Both the position numbers and the translations under genes were made by a program. A stretch of DNA of 64,000 nucleotides, from assembly GCA_016714225.1 (NCBI GenBank), contig JADJNS010000020.1, positions 1 through 64,000 on the forward strand, written 5' to 3'. Positions 56,387 to 64,000 of the stretch are shown piece after piece. This stretch comes from Archangiaceae bacterium (GTDB lineage Bacteria; Myxococcota; Myxococcia; Myxococcales; Myxococcaceae). Numbering within the stretch: the stretch's first letter is position 1; each line of letters starts with the position of its first letter. The notes beneath the pieces were generated by a model. It was given only the letters and a program-made list of their open reading frames with translations. It was not told the DNA's origin and searched no databases.

Positions 56387-56782
56387 TCAGCCGCGAATCG
56401 CGAGGCGCTGCAGATCGCTGACCTTGAAGGTCACCGGAGCGGCCTTCGCCTTCTCGAAGCTGTCGCGGAAGTAGGCGACGTAGGTCTCGGCGACCTTCTT
56501 CGCCTCGCTGGCGCGGTGCGACGTGCCATCGACGGTGGCATCGAACTTCGCCTTGAACTCGCCGCTGGTGAGCCAGTCGGCCAGCTGCGGGCGGCGACCG
56601 GTGCGGTTGCTGGTGTCGGCCTGAAAGCTGTCGGACGCGAAGGAGAAGGTGTCGCGGTACCGGAGGTTGCGGACGACGTCGGGAACCTGGTCGACCGGCA
56701 CCTCGAGCCGCTCGAGCAGCCGCTGCGCGCGGCCGACCACATCAAGCAGGTTCTGGCCCACCTTCCGGGTCATCTCTTTCAT
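56387..56782 (-). CDS. hypothetical protein, 131 aa
   Basis: The protein starts at ATG 56782 and looks helical: LLDVVGRAQRLLERLEV, then a polar region, and AKKVAETYVAYFRDSFEKAK. There is no signal peptide or membrane segment. I do not recognise the family. It is convergent with the small acidic gene, 15 bases apart. Confidence 0.62.
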   Translation of the reverse strand: MKEMTRKVGQNLLDVVGRAQRLLERLEVPVDQVPDVVRNLRYRDTFSFASDSFQADTSNRTGRRPQLADWLTSGEFKAKFDATVDGTSHRASEAKKVAETYVAYFRDSFEKAKAAPVTFKVSDLQRLAIRG

Positions 56783-56835
56783 TTTCGCAAGTCGCGGGAA
56801 ACGGTTGCGTGCGGATCAGCAGCGATGAAGAAAGC

Positions 56836-57240
56836 TCAATCGTCCTGGGCGCCTGCTTCGACCCACCCTCTCACGAGCTGCAGCCGGTCGGCCTCGAGCG
56901 GGGTGCCGGTGTTGGGCATTCGAGCGCCGGCGGCCGGGCTCGTCTGGGTGAGCTTCTGCACCAGGTACGAGTCGTCGGGCTTGCCGGGCACCACCAGCTC
57001 ACGCAGGTCGGCGGGCCCCACCGACTTCACGTTCACCAGCTTCGCCCAGGTCGGCTTCTCGAGGTTGAGGCCGTTGCTGCCGGACCCCGAGTGGCACGAC
57101 GAGAAGTTGCAGCTCTTGTCGAACACCTCGGCCTGCACCCGGGTGAGCGTGGGCGGCTGGGGCGGGCTGCACGCCGCGGCCGCGAGCGCGACGACGAAGC
57201 CGAGCAGTAGACCTCGCTGCGTCGAAGCCCGAGAGCGCAC
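56836..57240 (-). CDS. small lipoprotein with an unusual c-type heme motif
   Basis: From GTG 57240 the 134-residue protein has a lipoprotein signal (GFVVALAAAAC, Cys24); GTG 57258 is a possible alternative. The mature part opens with VFDKSCNFSSCHSG, a CxxxxCH motif near 43-49 that matches variant c-heme sites rather than CxxCH. It ends in a helical segment LEADRLQLVRGWVEAGA, typical of cytochrome-like domains with distal MPNTGTPL (a Met ligand candidate). It follows the metal-type sensor kinase gene on the same strand. Confidence 0.68.
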   Translation of the reverse strand: MRSRASTQRGLLLGFVVALAAAACSPPQPPTLTRVQAEVFDKSCNFSSCHSGSGSNGLNLEKPTWAKLVNVKSVGPADLRELVVPGKPDDSYLVQKLTQTSPAAGARMPNTGTPLEADRLQLVRGWVEAGAQDD

Positions 57241-57289
57241 CGGCCGCGCGCATAGCACCGGGCTCAACCCACCCGCAACGACCGGGAGC

Positions 57290-58606
57290 TCAGGCGGCCG
57301 GCAGCCGCACGCCCACCACCGCGCCGCCGCCTTCGCGGTTGTGCGCGAACGCCTCGCCGCGGTGCGCCTGCGCGATGCGCTGAACCAGCGCCAGGCCCAG
57401 GCCCAGGCCCTCGCCGCGGGTGTCAGACCCTTCGCGAAACGGCTCGAAGACCCTGCCGGCATCGCCGTTCAAGCCCGGCCCGCGGTCGAACACCTCGAAG
57501 ACGATCTTCCCCGGCTCGTCGCGCACGCTGAGCCGCTCGGCGCCCCCGGCGTGCTTGCGCGCGTTCTCGAGCAGGTTGGCCAGCGCGCGCGCCAGCAGCG
57601 TGGGGTCGACCTTGATGGTCTGGGCCCGGGTCTCGAGCAAGAGCTTGTCGGTGGCCAGGCCGGCGCGCTCGATGGCGCGGCTGGCGGCGTCTCTCACGTC
57701 GACGTCGCGCAGGTTGAGCGCCTCGAACTGCACCCGCGAGCTGGCCAGCAGCTCGCCGACCAGCGCGTCCATCTCGACCACCTCGCGGTCGATGTCGTCC
57801 CACGTCTTGGGGCCGGGGCCGTTGTCGCGGCCCAGCTCGCTGATGATGCGCACGCGGGCCAGCGGGGTGCGCAGCTCGTGCGACACCGCGGCCAGCAGCT
57901 CTTTCTGATCCGACAGCTGCTTCTCGATCTTCGCGGCCATGTCGTTGACCGCCTCTGACACCACCCCGATCTCGTCGGGCTCGTGACAGCCCAGCTGGCT
58001 GCGCGCGCTGTAGTCGCCGCGCCCGATGCGCTTGACCACCTCGGTGAGCTCGTCGAGCGGGCGGGCCAGGCGGCGCGCGATGCGCCCCGAGGCCGCCGAG
58101 AGCACGCCCGCGGCGATGAACAGCACCATCGCGGTGCGCGCCGGCCCCCACGGCACGCTGCGCCGGTGGTTGAAGCAGGCCCGCGCTTCGCCCAACAGCA
58201 ACCCGCCGCGGGTCACCGGGGCGCGAAACGCGGGGCGCTCGCACGGCTCGCCGGTCGCCGAGAGCAGGGCGCCGTCGGCCGCGCGCAGCTCGACGTCGAC
58301 GTCGAACGCCTGCGCCGCCTCGAGCAGCTTGCGGTCGCGGCGGGCCGGGTCGTCCCAGCTCTCGGCCAGCTCTGAGCCCACGTAGCGCTGCACCCGCTCG
58401 TAGTCGCGCCACCAGCCGGTGCCGCCGAGGTGCCCCAGAAAGGCCATGGTGACGCCCACCGCGGTGACGGTGACGAAGATGGTGGCCACGAACCACCAGA
58501 AGATGCGCCGCTTGAGCGACTTGCGAATGTAGCGGCCCGCCGGGCCCATGCGCTCCCAGCGGTGGTGGCGGTGCCGGTGATGGTGGTGGGCGTGCACGGC
58601 CGACAC
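57290..58606 (-). CDS. sensor histidine kinase with His-rich N-terminus
   Basis: The 438-residue kinase starts at GTG 58606, immediately after the regulator's stop, with AAGGAG upstream. The first 16 residues are very His-rich (HAHHHHRHRHHRW), a likely metal-binding cytoplasmic tail. Two membrane helices (about 36-58 and 158-178) enclose a sensor with a Cys pair (GEPCERP, RACFNHRR). HAMP, HisKA (AAVSHELRTPLARVRII), the N box (LANLLENARKHAGG) and the G boxes (FDRGPGLNG, GEGLGLGLALV) are intact. A CpxA-like or metal-sensing role is inferred from the operon. Confidence 0.92.
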   Translation of the reverse strand: MSAVHAHHHHRHRHHRWERMGPAGRYIRKSLKRRIFWWFVATIFVTVTAVGVTMAFLGHLGGTGWWRDYERVQRYVGSELAESWDDPARRDRKLLEAAQAFDVDVELRAADGALLSATGEPCERPAFRAPVTRGGLLLGEARACFNHRRSVPWGPARTAMVLFIAAGVLSAASGRIARRLARPLDELTEVVKRIGRGDYSARSQLGCHEPDEIGVVSEAVNDMAAKIEKQLSDQKELLAAVSHELRTPLARVRIISELGRDNGPGPKTWDDIDREVVEMDALVGELLASSRVQFEALNLRDVDVRDAASRAIERAGLATDKLLLETRAQTIKVDPTLLARALANLLENARKHAGGAERLSVRDEPGKIVFEVFDRGPGLNGDAGRVFEPFREGSDTRGEGLGLGLALVQRIAQAHRGEAFAHNREGGGAVVGVRLPAA

Positions 58607-59290
58607 TCACTCCTTCGCGAGCACGTAGCCGACGCCGCGAACCGTCTTGATGAGCTTGGGCGGGTCATCGCCCAGCTTCTGCCGCAGGTGAGAGATGTGC
58701 ACGTCGACGGTGCGCTCGCCCACCACCACGTCGCTGCGGCCCGCTTCTTTGAGCAGCGCGTCGCGGGGTATCACCCTGCCCGGCCGCCGCAGCAGCGCGA
58801 CCAGAATGTCGAACTCGAGGCCGGTCAGCTCGACCGGCTTGCTGGCCACCGTGGCCACCCGGGTGCTGACGTCGACCGCGACGTTGCCCACGGTCAGCTG
58901 CTGCGCCACCACGTCGGGGCGCGAGCGCCGCAACACCGCCTTCAAGCGCGCCAACAGCTCGCGCGGGCTGAAGGGCTTGGCCACGTAGTCGTCGGCGCCC
59001 AGCTCGAGCCCGACCACCCGGTCGGTCTCGTCGCCGCGGGCGGTGAGCATGATCACCGGCACGTTCGACTTCGCGCGCAGACGCTTCACCACTTCGAGCC
59101 CGTCCATGCCGGGCATCATCACGTCGAGCAGCACCGCGTCGAACGCGCCCTGCTCGAGCGCCGCCAGCCCGCGCGGCCCATCGGCGGCGTGGCTCAGCGA
59201 CACTCCGTTCTGCTCCAGATAGCTGGAGAGCAGCTCGGGGAGCCGCGAGTCGTCGTCGATGAGCAGCACGCGGGAGGCCAAGTCGCCCAC
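58607..59290 (-). CDS. OmpR-family response regulator (CpxR-like)
   Basis: The 227-residue regulator has a receiver (LLIDDDSRLPELL, Asp in AVLLDVMMPGMDG, Lys in DDYVAKPFS) and a winged helix (LTGLEFDILVALLRRPGRVI, TVDVHISHLRQKLG, ending VRGVGYVLAKE). The start is GTG 59290, four bases after the stop of the His/Pro-rich gene. It forms a pair with the adjacent kinase. Confidence 0.95.
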   Translation of the reverse strand: MGDLASRVLLIDDDSRLPELLSSYLEQNGVSLSHAADGPRGLAALEQGAFDAVLLDVMMPGMDGLEVVKRLRAKSNVPVIMLTARGDETDRVVGLELGADDYVAKPFSPRELLARLKAVLRRSRPDVVAQQLTVGNVAVDVSTRVATVASKPVELTGLEFDILVALLRRPGRVIPRDALLKEAGRSDVVVGERTVDVHISHLRQKLGDDPPKLIKTVRGVGYVLAKE

Positions 59291-59294
59291 GACT

Positions 59295-59651
59295 CTACTC
59301 TGCGCTCGGGGCGTTGGCCTTGGGGTTGTTCACCGCGGGCGCGGGCGGCTGCACCACCACCGTCGTGGGAGCCGAAGGCGCGGCGGCCTGCGGCTGCACG
59401 ATGATGATCTGCGGCACCACCGGCTGCTGGTACTGCTGCGGTGCCGGCGCGGGAGGCTGCGGAGCCTGCGCCGCAGGCGGCACGAAGCCGGGCGCCCTCA
59501 CCCACGGCGGCGCCTCGTCGTAGCGCTGCGACCAGCGAGACGAGTCACCGTCGCCGCACCCGTGGTGCATGCGGTGCCGCATGTGAGCGAACGCCGAGCC
59601 GTAGCCGACCAGCACGCCCAGACCCAACAACACAATCAATGGCCTTCTCAT
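59295..59651 (-). CDS. His/Pro-rich exported protein, 118 aa
   Basis: The N-terminus (IVLLGLGVLVGYGSAFAH) is a signal peptide or anchor. It is followed by a His-rich stretch (HMRHRMHHGCGDG) and then a long Pro/Gln/Ala-rich tail with QIIIVQPQ and TTVVVQPPAP. It looks like a disordered periplasmic metal-binding protein. It lies between the Spy-like gene and the regulator in the operon. Confidence 0.7.
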   Translation of the reverse strand: MRRPLIVLLGLGVLVGYGSAFAHMRHRMHHGCGDGDSSRWSQRYDEAPPWVRAPGFVPPAAQAPQPPAPAPQQYQQPVVPQIIIVQPQAAAPSAPTTVVVQPPAPAVNNPKANAPSAE

Positions 59652-59688
59652 GGTGTTTCTCCTTGGTGTTGCAGTTTGAGGTTCAGGT

Positions 59689-60211
59689 TCAGAGGTTCAC
59701 GGCCTGGTGACGGCCGCCGTACCCGTGGTGGTGGTGGTGATGGCCGCCGAAGCGGTGGTGGCAACCGCCGCCGCCGAAGTGCCGCGGGCCGAACTCGATC
59801 AGCTCGCCCGCCACCGCGCGCTGCTCGGGGGTGAGCGCCTTCGTGAATCTTCTGCATGCTGGCGAGCGCGGCCTTCTTGAGCTCTTCGAGCGCGCCCTGC
59901 TGCTTCTCGAACTGCTCACGCACCGACTCGGTGTCGAACGCCTCGGCGCGGGTGGCCCGGGCGAAGGTGCCGCGGGCCCGCTGCAGCTCTTCGCGCACCG
60001 CGCGCAGCTTTTCCTGCAGCTCGTCGTACGCCTCGGAGATCACCTTCTCCTGACCGGGCGTGGTGTCGAGCCGCTGAAAGAGGCGGCGCAGCATCCACCT
60101 CTTGGGGCCGTCGCCTCGACCCCAGCCACCACCGTGACCCCAGTGGTGGCCGTGCTTGACCACCTTGACCAGCGCGACCAGACACACTGTTCCGAAAATG
60201 AAGCCGAACAT
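59689..60211 (-). pseudogene. Spy/CpxP/ZraP-like periplasmic stress protein, frameshifted
   Basis: From ATG 60211 the protein has a membrane anchor or signal (FGFIFGTVCLVALVKVV), a His/Gly segment (HGHHWGHGGGW) and a helical domain with FQRLDTTPGQEKVI and an AFDTESVREQFEKQQ segment. The usual LTPEQR motif comes in a different frame after about 59838. Deleting one base of CC at 59838-59839 gives ALTPEQRAVAGELIEF and a His-rich end (RFGGHHHHHHGYGG) at 59689. Such proteins chaperone periplasmic proteins and bind metals. It is the first gene of the operon and has a hairpin over its ribosome binding site. Confidence 0.75.
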
Positions 60212-60281
60212 GGTTCCTACTCCTTCGTGTTGCGGCCGCCCTCATGGCGTCGCGTCTACGAATGAAGGGTAGGAACCGGTT
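60209..60281 (-). promoter_or_regulatory. hairpin sequestering the Shine-Dalgarno of the Spy-like gene
   Basis: On the minus strand the leader ends GAAGGAGTAGGAACC directly before ATG. Upstream lies GGTTCCTACCCTTC (complement of 60264-60277). They pair as 9 plus 5 bp with one bulged A, closing over a loop of about 37 bases that contains a short GC run. The Shine-Dalgarno AAGGAG is entirely inside the stem, so translation should be off unless the stem opens, for example by heat, a ligand or a protein. Confidence 0.7.
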
Positions 60282-60378
60282 GTGAAGCGCCGACGTAGAG
60301 CCCGATAAAGAAGTGTTAATCGAGGCTTCCCCTGGCGCGGCCACTGAAGCGAACCGCTGGAGTTTCGCGGCTCGGGGC

Positions 60379-60457
60379 CCTTGAAAGCGCTGCGCGCCGA
60401 GCGGCCTTCAAAGGCTGCCCGGCGCGCGGCATTGCAAAGACTGCTGGCGCCAGAGCT
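60379..60457. repeat. three imperfect 25-26-bp tandem repeats
   Basis: Units start TTGAAAGCGCTGCGCGCC, TTCAAAGGCTGCCCGGCG and TTGCAAAGACTGCTGGCG at 60381, 60407 and 60432. They lie in the gap between the exopolysaccharide operon and the stress operon, both on the minus strand. They may form GC-rich structures that end the exopolysaccharide transcript. Confidence 0.4.
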
Positions 60458-60502
60458 GCCGGCGCCGAAGGCCGGAAGCTGCAGGCGCCTCGACTGCAAA
60501 CT

Positions 60503-60961
60503 TCAGCGAAGCTCGTTTTCGTAGCTGACGGCGCCGACGAACTTCGCCTCACCGAGCAGCTCGAGGGTGCGGCGGCCCGAGTCGACGTCGGCTTCACGCA
60601 GCTCGACCGAGAGCAGCGCGGCGTCGGCGGCGAGCGCGACGGGGATACCGGCGGGGTTCGAGATGACCGAGTCGAGGGCGATGATCGCCAGCCCGCCCTG
60701 GGCGGTGTGGCTGGTCATCTCGATGATCAAACGCGAGGCGCCGGCGAGGTCGGTGTTCTCGGCGGTGATCAGCTTGATCGGCGCGTCTTTCTGCATCGCG
60801 GCGACCTTGGCGAGGGCCCTGGCCAGCGGCACCGCCGAGCCTCCCGGGTGAGACGGCAGCACCGCCAGCGAGGTCCACTCCTTCTTCAAGGTCGCGAACC
60901 ACAACCGCTGAACGTCAGCGGACGGCATCTCGAGACTTCCCTGCTTCAGCGTTGCGTTCAT
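60503..60961 (-). CDS. degenerate Wze/CpsD-like (BY-kinase fold) protein of exopolysaccharide cassette
   Basis: The 152-residue protein follows the P-loop tyrosine kinase (Wze/CpsD) pattern, but the Walker A is lost: SHPGGSAVPLARALAK where PGEGKS is expected. Later segments fit (IKLITAENTD, AIIALDSVISNPAGI, ALLSVELREADVDSGRRTLE), ending FVGAVSYE. It is short and lacks a Tyr cluster, so it is probably a regulator rather than a kinase. Its start overlaps the receiver gene stop (ATGA). The family match is by pattern only. Confidence 0.65.
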   Translation of the reverse strand: MNATLKQGSLEMPSADVQRLWFATLKKEWTSLAVLPSHPGGSAVPLARALAKVAAMQKDAPIKLITAENTDLAGASRLIIEMTSHTAQGGLAIIALDSVISNPAGIPVALAADAALLSVELREADVDSGRRTLELLGEAKFVGAVSYENELR

Positions 60962-61326
60962 GTTCCCTCCGTCATGGACTCGATCGCCCGGCTGAACTCG
61001 GCCCGGGTAAAAGGTTTCGTCAGATATAAACGTGCGCCCAGCTCTTCTGCATGGGCGCGGTCTCCCGGTAACGACCGGGCGCTGGTCATGAGCACCGGCG
61101 TCGAGCCGAGATCATTGTTCCCCATGAACTCGAGCACGTCGTAGCCCGACGATTCGGGCAACGTGAGATCGAGCACCACCACGTCGAACTTCTTGGCCCT
61201 CAGCGCAGCCATGGCCTTGCGGCCATCGCTCGCCTCATCCACGCCCCAGTCGAGCATCTCCAGGTACGCGCGAACCATGTCGCGCAGCGCCGCATCGTCT
61301 TCCACCACCAGAGCGTGGCCCTTCAC
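60958..61326 (-). CDS. stand-alone response regulator receiver
   Basis: The 122-residue protein is a receiver domain alone: VVEDDAALRDM, phosphoacceptor Asp in VVVLDLTLPESSG, PVLMTSARS, and Lys in LYLTKPFTRAEF. GTG 61326 overlaps the upstream stop (GTGA), and the stop overlaps the next start (ATGA). A receiver inside an export operon recalls EpsW of the Myxococcus eps locus. Confidence 0.92.
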   Translation of the reverse strand: MKGHALVVEDDAALRDMVRAYLEMLDWGVDEASDGRKAMAALRAKKFDVVVLDLTLPESSGYDVLEFMGNNDLGSTPVLMTSARSLPGDRAHAEELGARLYLTKPFTRAEFSRAIESMTEGT

Positions 61327-62510
61327 AGCTGTCCCTCCGCGTGCACGGTGAGCGCCAGGCTCACCAACCAGTTGTTCACCGCGGCCCCCTGCCCCAGCAC
61401 GAACAGCGAATGCGCCCCGCCCACGTCGACCTGCCACCAGCGCGGCGCCACGTAGCCGGCGCGCGCTTCGAGGAAGGTCGAGAACATCGAGGTCGGCTGC
61501 GGCTCGTAGCGCACCGTCACCGGAGTGAGTGAGCGCGCGACGCTGCCGCCGCCCATCAGCGTCCACCGCTCGCGGAAGACGTAGCCCACGTGGGTCGAGA
61601 CTTCTCCGCGGTTGTAGGCGGTGGCGAGGTAGCGATCGACGAACGGCGAGACCCGCAGCCCCGCGTCGAAGGTGAGCGCGTGGGGGCCGGTGTTGATGCG
61701 GTGGGTGATGACCCCGTCTCCGCCCGGCGTCACCAGGTTGAGCCGGGTCTCGGCCAGGCCGTTGTCCGGGTTGGCCGGCACGTAGCCGGTGATCAGACCG
61801 ACCAGCAGGCCGAGCTCGAGGGCGGTGCTCGAGAGCAGCTGCCGCTTCCACCGCGCGGCGGCGTCACCGGTGGTGAAGTTCGAGCCGATGCCGGGGAAGA
61901 GCGTGTGGTTGCCGTCGACGGCGCCGATCAGCCAGTCGACCCGCGACACCTGGGCCTCGAGCTTCGCTCCGCTGCGCCAGCTGCGCTGCGCGGGCAGAAA
62001 GCCGAGCGAGAAGGTGTCGAGGCCGGTGCCGTAGTTGAAGCCGGCCGAGGTATCGAGGCTCACCAGCTTGCCGATCGGCCAGACGATGCCGCCGCCCACG
62101 TCGATCGAGAGCTGGCTCACCACGCCCGATTGAAACGGGGTGCTGACCGTCTGGGTGGCGAGGTCGACGCGGCCCTGGTTGAACTGCTCGAGCAGGTAGA
62201 GGCGGGGCCGGCCTTCGCGAGACCAGTTCGCCTCGAGGGTCTGGTTGTTGTTGAACTCGTAGCGGCGCAGGCCGTTGTACGGCTCGCGCACGCGCAGGGT
62301 CGGGGCGTAGCGCAGGGCGATGTGGCCGCCGAGGTTGTCGACCGCGCCGAACAGCGACGGGGTCACCTCGGCGTCGCCAGCGGCGCCGTTCTGGCCTCCT
62401 ACGTCGGCGAAGGTCGCGGTGCGCGCACGGGTCTCGAGGCGGGCGTCGGCCCGAACCTCGTAGTGTGCTTGGGCGGCGACCAGGGCCACGGCTGCAGCGA
62501 GGGCGATCAT
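61323..62510 (-). CDS. exopolysaccharide-cassette outer-membrane beta-barrel protein
   Basis: The 395-residue protein has a Sec signal (IALAAAVALVAAQA), then about 360 residues of amphipathic strands (HIALRYAPTLRVREP, RLYLLEQFNQGRVDLATQTV, ALELGLLVGLITGYV, FSTFLEARAGYVAPRWW), ending in VSLALTVHAEG. It resembles the beta-barrel partners (EpsX/Wzp type) of OPX proteins in myxobacterial polysaccharide export. It begins 4 bases after the OPX gene. Confidence 0.8.
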   Translation of the reverse strand: MIALAAAVALVAAQAHYEVRADARLETRARTATFADVGGQNGAAGDAEVTPSLFGAVDNLGGHIALRYAPTLRVREPYNGLRRYEFNNNQTLEANWSREGRPRLYLLEQFNQGRVDLATQTVSTPFQSGVVSQLSIDVGGGIVWPIGKLVSLDTSAGFNYGTGLDTFSLGFLPAQRSWRSGAKLEAQVSRVDWLIGAVDGNHTLFPGIGSNFTTGDAAARWKRQLLSSTALELGLLVGLITGYVPANPDNGLAETRLNLVTPGGDGVITHRINTGPHALTFDAGLRVSPFVDRYLATAYNRGEVSTHVGYVFRERWTLMGGGSVARSLTPVTVRYEPQPTSMFSTFLEARAGYVAPRWWQVDVGGAHSLFVLGQGAAVNNWLVSLALTVHAEGQL

Positions 62511-62514
62511 GGGC

Positions 62515-63114
62515 TCACTCCACGATCAGCACGTCGCCGGGGCGCAGCTTGAACGACGCTCCGCTGCCGCGCGCCTGCGCGACGGCGTCGTAGTCGAAGC
62601 GAATGCGCTGGGGCGGGCTGCCGTCACGCGAGGCGCGAAGCACGTACAGATCTCGGCCTGCGAAGTTGGTGAAGCCACCTGCCGCGGCGACCGCCTGGAG
62701 CACGCCCGCGTTGGGGTCGAGCGTGTACACCGCGGGCCGAGGCACCTCGCCGAGCACCGAGACCGGCACCGGGCGCAGCTCTTCGAGAGAGATGGTGACC
62801 ATCGGGTTGTTGATGAAGTCCTTGAGGCGCGTCTGGAGCTGCGCCGACAGCACCACCGGGGTGAAGCCTGCGGCGGTGACGTCGTTCAAGAACGGCAAGG
62901 AGATCTTCCCGTCGGTGCGGACGCGCGAACGGGCAGACATGTTGTCCTGACCGTAGACGCGGACGCTGACCAGGTCTCCGGGGCGAATGACATACTCACC
63001 GTCCGGGCGGGCTTCCTGCTTGAAGTCATCGACCCAGACGAACGCTCCGGTGTCGTGACGACAGGCAGCCCCTCCCAGCACGGCGAGCGCTGCAATGATG
63101 GCGGCTCGCTTCAT
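62515..63114 (-). CDS. OPX (Wza-like) polysaccharide export lipoprotein
   Basis: From ATG 63114 the 199-residue lipoprotein (LAVLGGAAC, Cys18) has the poly-export domain (YVIRPGDLVSVRVYGQDNM, RVRTDGKISLPFLNDV, VTISLEELRPVPVSVLGEV) and an SLBB domain (PAVYTLDPNAGVLQAVAAAG). It ends FKLRPGDVLIVE. It is short, without the C-terminal Wza helix that makes the outer-membrane pore, which fits partnership with the separate beta-barrel gene downstream. Confidence 0.92.
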   Translation of the reverse strand: MKRAAIIAALAVLGGAACRHDTGAFVWVDDFKQEARPDGEYVIRPGDLVSVRVYGQDNMSARSRVRTDGKISLPFLNDVTAAGFTPVVLSAQLQTRLKDFINNPMVTISLEELRPVPVSVLGEVPRPAVYTLDPNAGVLQAVAAAGGFTNFAGRDLYVLRASRDGSPPQRIRFDYDAVAQARGSGASFKLRPGDVLIVE

Positions 63115-63242
63115 GGTCGAAGGAATTAACCAGCCCCTTTCGGGTCGGCCAGCGCACGCAACCGGCGTTACCGCCACGTGCTTTGATCGCGCGCTTTCGA
63201 TGCCGCGATTACCGATTGCGCCGAGGGGAGAACCAAAACCAG

Positions 63243-64000
63243 ATGAGAAGGCTGAAGGTCGGGTCGTTGGAGATCGACGTGATCGGCTTCGAGCACGCGG
63301 TCGAGGCGGTGATCGCGTTGGCGAAGGGCGGCAGCGGTGGGTACGTGGTGACGCCCAACGTGGATCACGTGGTGCTGGCAGAGAAGAACGCCGACTTCCG
63401 CGCGGCGTACGAGCACGCGGCGCTGTCGTTCGTCGACGGCATGCCGCTGGTGTGGGCGTCGCGGCTGTTGGGAGAGCCGCTGCCAGACAAGATCTCGGGG
63501 TCGGACCTCATCGCCCCGCTGATGAAGCGGGCCGCCGACGAGCAGCTGCGCGTCTACCTGCTGGGTGCGGGGCCGGGGGTAGCCGAGAAGGCCGGGGCCG
63601 AATTGCACCGGCGCTACGGGGTGAACATCGTGGGCTGCGACGCGCCGATGCTGTCGGCGTCGCCGGGTGATGCCGAGACCGCGCAGGCGCTGGCGCGCAT
63701 TCGCGCCGCGCAGCCGCACCTGGTGCTGGTGGCGATGGGGGCTCCGAAGCAGGAGCTGTTCATGCATCGCTTCGAAGAGGCGTATGCGCCGGCGGTGGCG
63801 CTGGGCATCGGGGCGGGTCTCGACTTCATCGCGGGTACCGTGAAGCGCGCCCCGAGGTGGATGCAGAAGGCCGGGCTCGAGTGGCTGTACCGGCTGGTGA
63901 GCGAGCCCAGGCGCCTGTGGCGCAGGTACTTGTTGAATGACCCGCAGTTCCTGTTCATTCTGATGAAGACCATGAGCCGGTCGAGGGAAGAGCGCGTCGT
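63243..64000 (+). CDS. WecG/TagA/CpsF-family glycosyltransferase (runs off window)
   Basis: From ATG 63243 (GAGGGGAG about 16 bases upstream) the frame is open to the right edge (252 codons and part of another). Family motifs are clear: VVTPNVDHVVLAE, FVDGMPLVWASRLLG, ISGSDLIAPL, VYLLGAGPG, LVAMGAPKQELF, IGAGLDFIAGTVKRAP, and GLEWLYRLVSEPRRL. These enzymes add N-acetylmannosaminuronate or similar sugars to a lipid-linked acceptor. It is divergent from the export genes, supporting a polysaccharide locus continuing to the right. Confidence 0.93.
   Translation, partial: MRRLKVGSLEIDVIGFEHAVEAVIALAKGGSGGYVVTPNVDHVVLAEKNADFRAAYEHAALSFVDGMPLVWASRLLGEPLPDKISGSDLIAPLMKRAADEQLRVYLLGAGPGVAEKAGAELHRRYGVNIVGCDAPMLSASPGDAETAQALARIRAAQPHLVLVAMGAPKQELFMHRFEEAYAPAVALGIGAGLDFIAGTVKRAPRWMQKAGLEWLYRLVSEPRRLWRRYLLNDPQFLFILMKTMSRSREERV

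Noticed and set aside
59259..59834. Plus-strand frame opposite the His/Pro-rich and Spy-like genes
   Set aside because: It is Arg/Gly/His low complexity and is the mirror of the minus-strand operon, which has signals, spacing and family motifs.

Overview
The window is very GC-rich, gene-dense DNA with a strong G/C third-codon bias. It encodes about fifteen predicted lipoproteins, several with long Gly-Ser-Ala linkers after the lipidated Cys, together with Hanks-type Ser/Thr kinase, FHA, PspA, AAA+ and LamG/c-heme surface proteins and a myxobacterial-style exopolysaccharide export cassette. This profile points to a myxobacterium-like organism (Myxococcota). That is inference from gene content; no rRNA or other phylogenetic marker is present.

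Layout. 1-7.5 kb: a STAS/SpoIIAA-like protein, a class I terpene cyclase, a lipoprotein, a PPC/glycosidase-like lipoprotein and a large Cys-rich lipoprotein broken by an in-frame stop inside a 12-bp minisatellite. 7.9-12.4 kb: a LamG/c-heme lipoprotein, a DUF1428 protein coupled to an exported protein made of two ribosomal L7/L12 C-terminal-like modules, and bacterioferritin plus its ferredoxin behind a Fur-box-like site. 12.6-21 kb: a two-headed esterase/HExxH protein and a run of secreted or lipidated surface proteins. 21-26.7 kb: two CBS-pair proteins, an unknown protein, a coupled pair (cohesin-like lipoprotein and M1 peptidase with a dockerin-like tail) and an AraC regulator. 26.7-36.1 kb: one long minus-strand operon with overlapping genes: coiled-coil membrane protein, lipoprotein, MacB/LolD-type ABC transporter, membrane protein, membrane-anchored Ser/Thr kinase, AAA+ ATPase, PqqD-like protein. 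36-50 kb: a TruB-like protein, PspA, an ABC-2 exporter with a repeat-rich lipoprotein, a metzincin-like protease, an MTA/SAH-deaminase-type amidohydrolase, a small membrane protein, an ASH-domain lipoprotein and GpsA. 50-60.3 kb: an outer-membrane-like protein, a diheme/beta-propeller lipoprotein, a two-component pair, FHA and small proteins, then a His-rich, metal- or envelope-stress-like two-component operon whose first gene has its Shine-Dalgarno sequence buried in a hairpin. 60.5-64 kb: exopolysaccharide export genes (OPX/Wza-like, beta-barrel, receiver, degenerate Wze-like) divergent from a WecG/TagA/CpsF glycosyltransferase that runs off the right end.

Several genes carry lesions that a single inserted or deleted base would repair (near 19839, 28774, 41625, 54622, 59838), plus a stop at 7247-7249. 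Their number and their scatter over otherwise healthy genes make consensus sequencing error as likely as true decay, so apparent fusions (kinase-AAA+, histidine kinase-regulator) and apparent pseudogenes should be read with that in mind.

Candidates for undescribed biology are the kinase/ABC/AAA+/PqqD operon, the cohesin-dockerin-like pair, the exported tandem L7/L12-like protein, the esterase-peptidase hybrid and the hairpin-gated stress operon.
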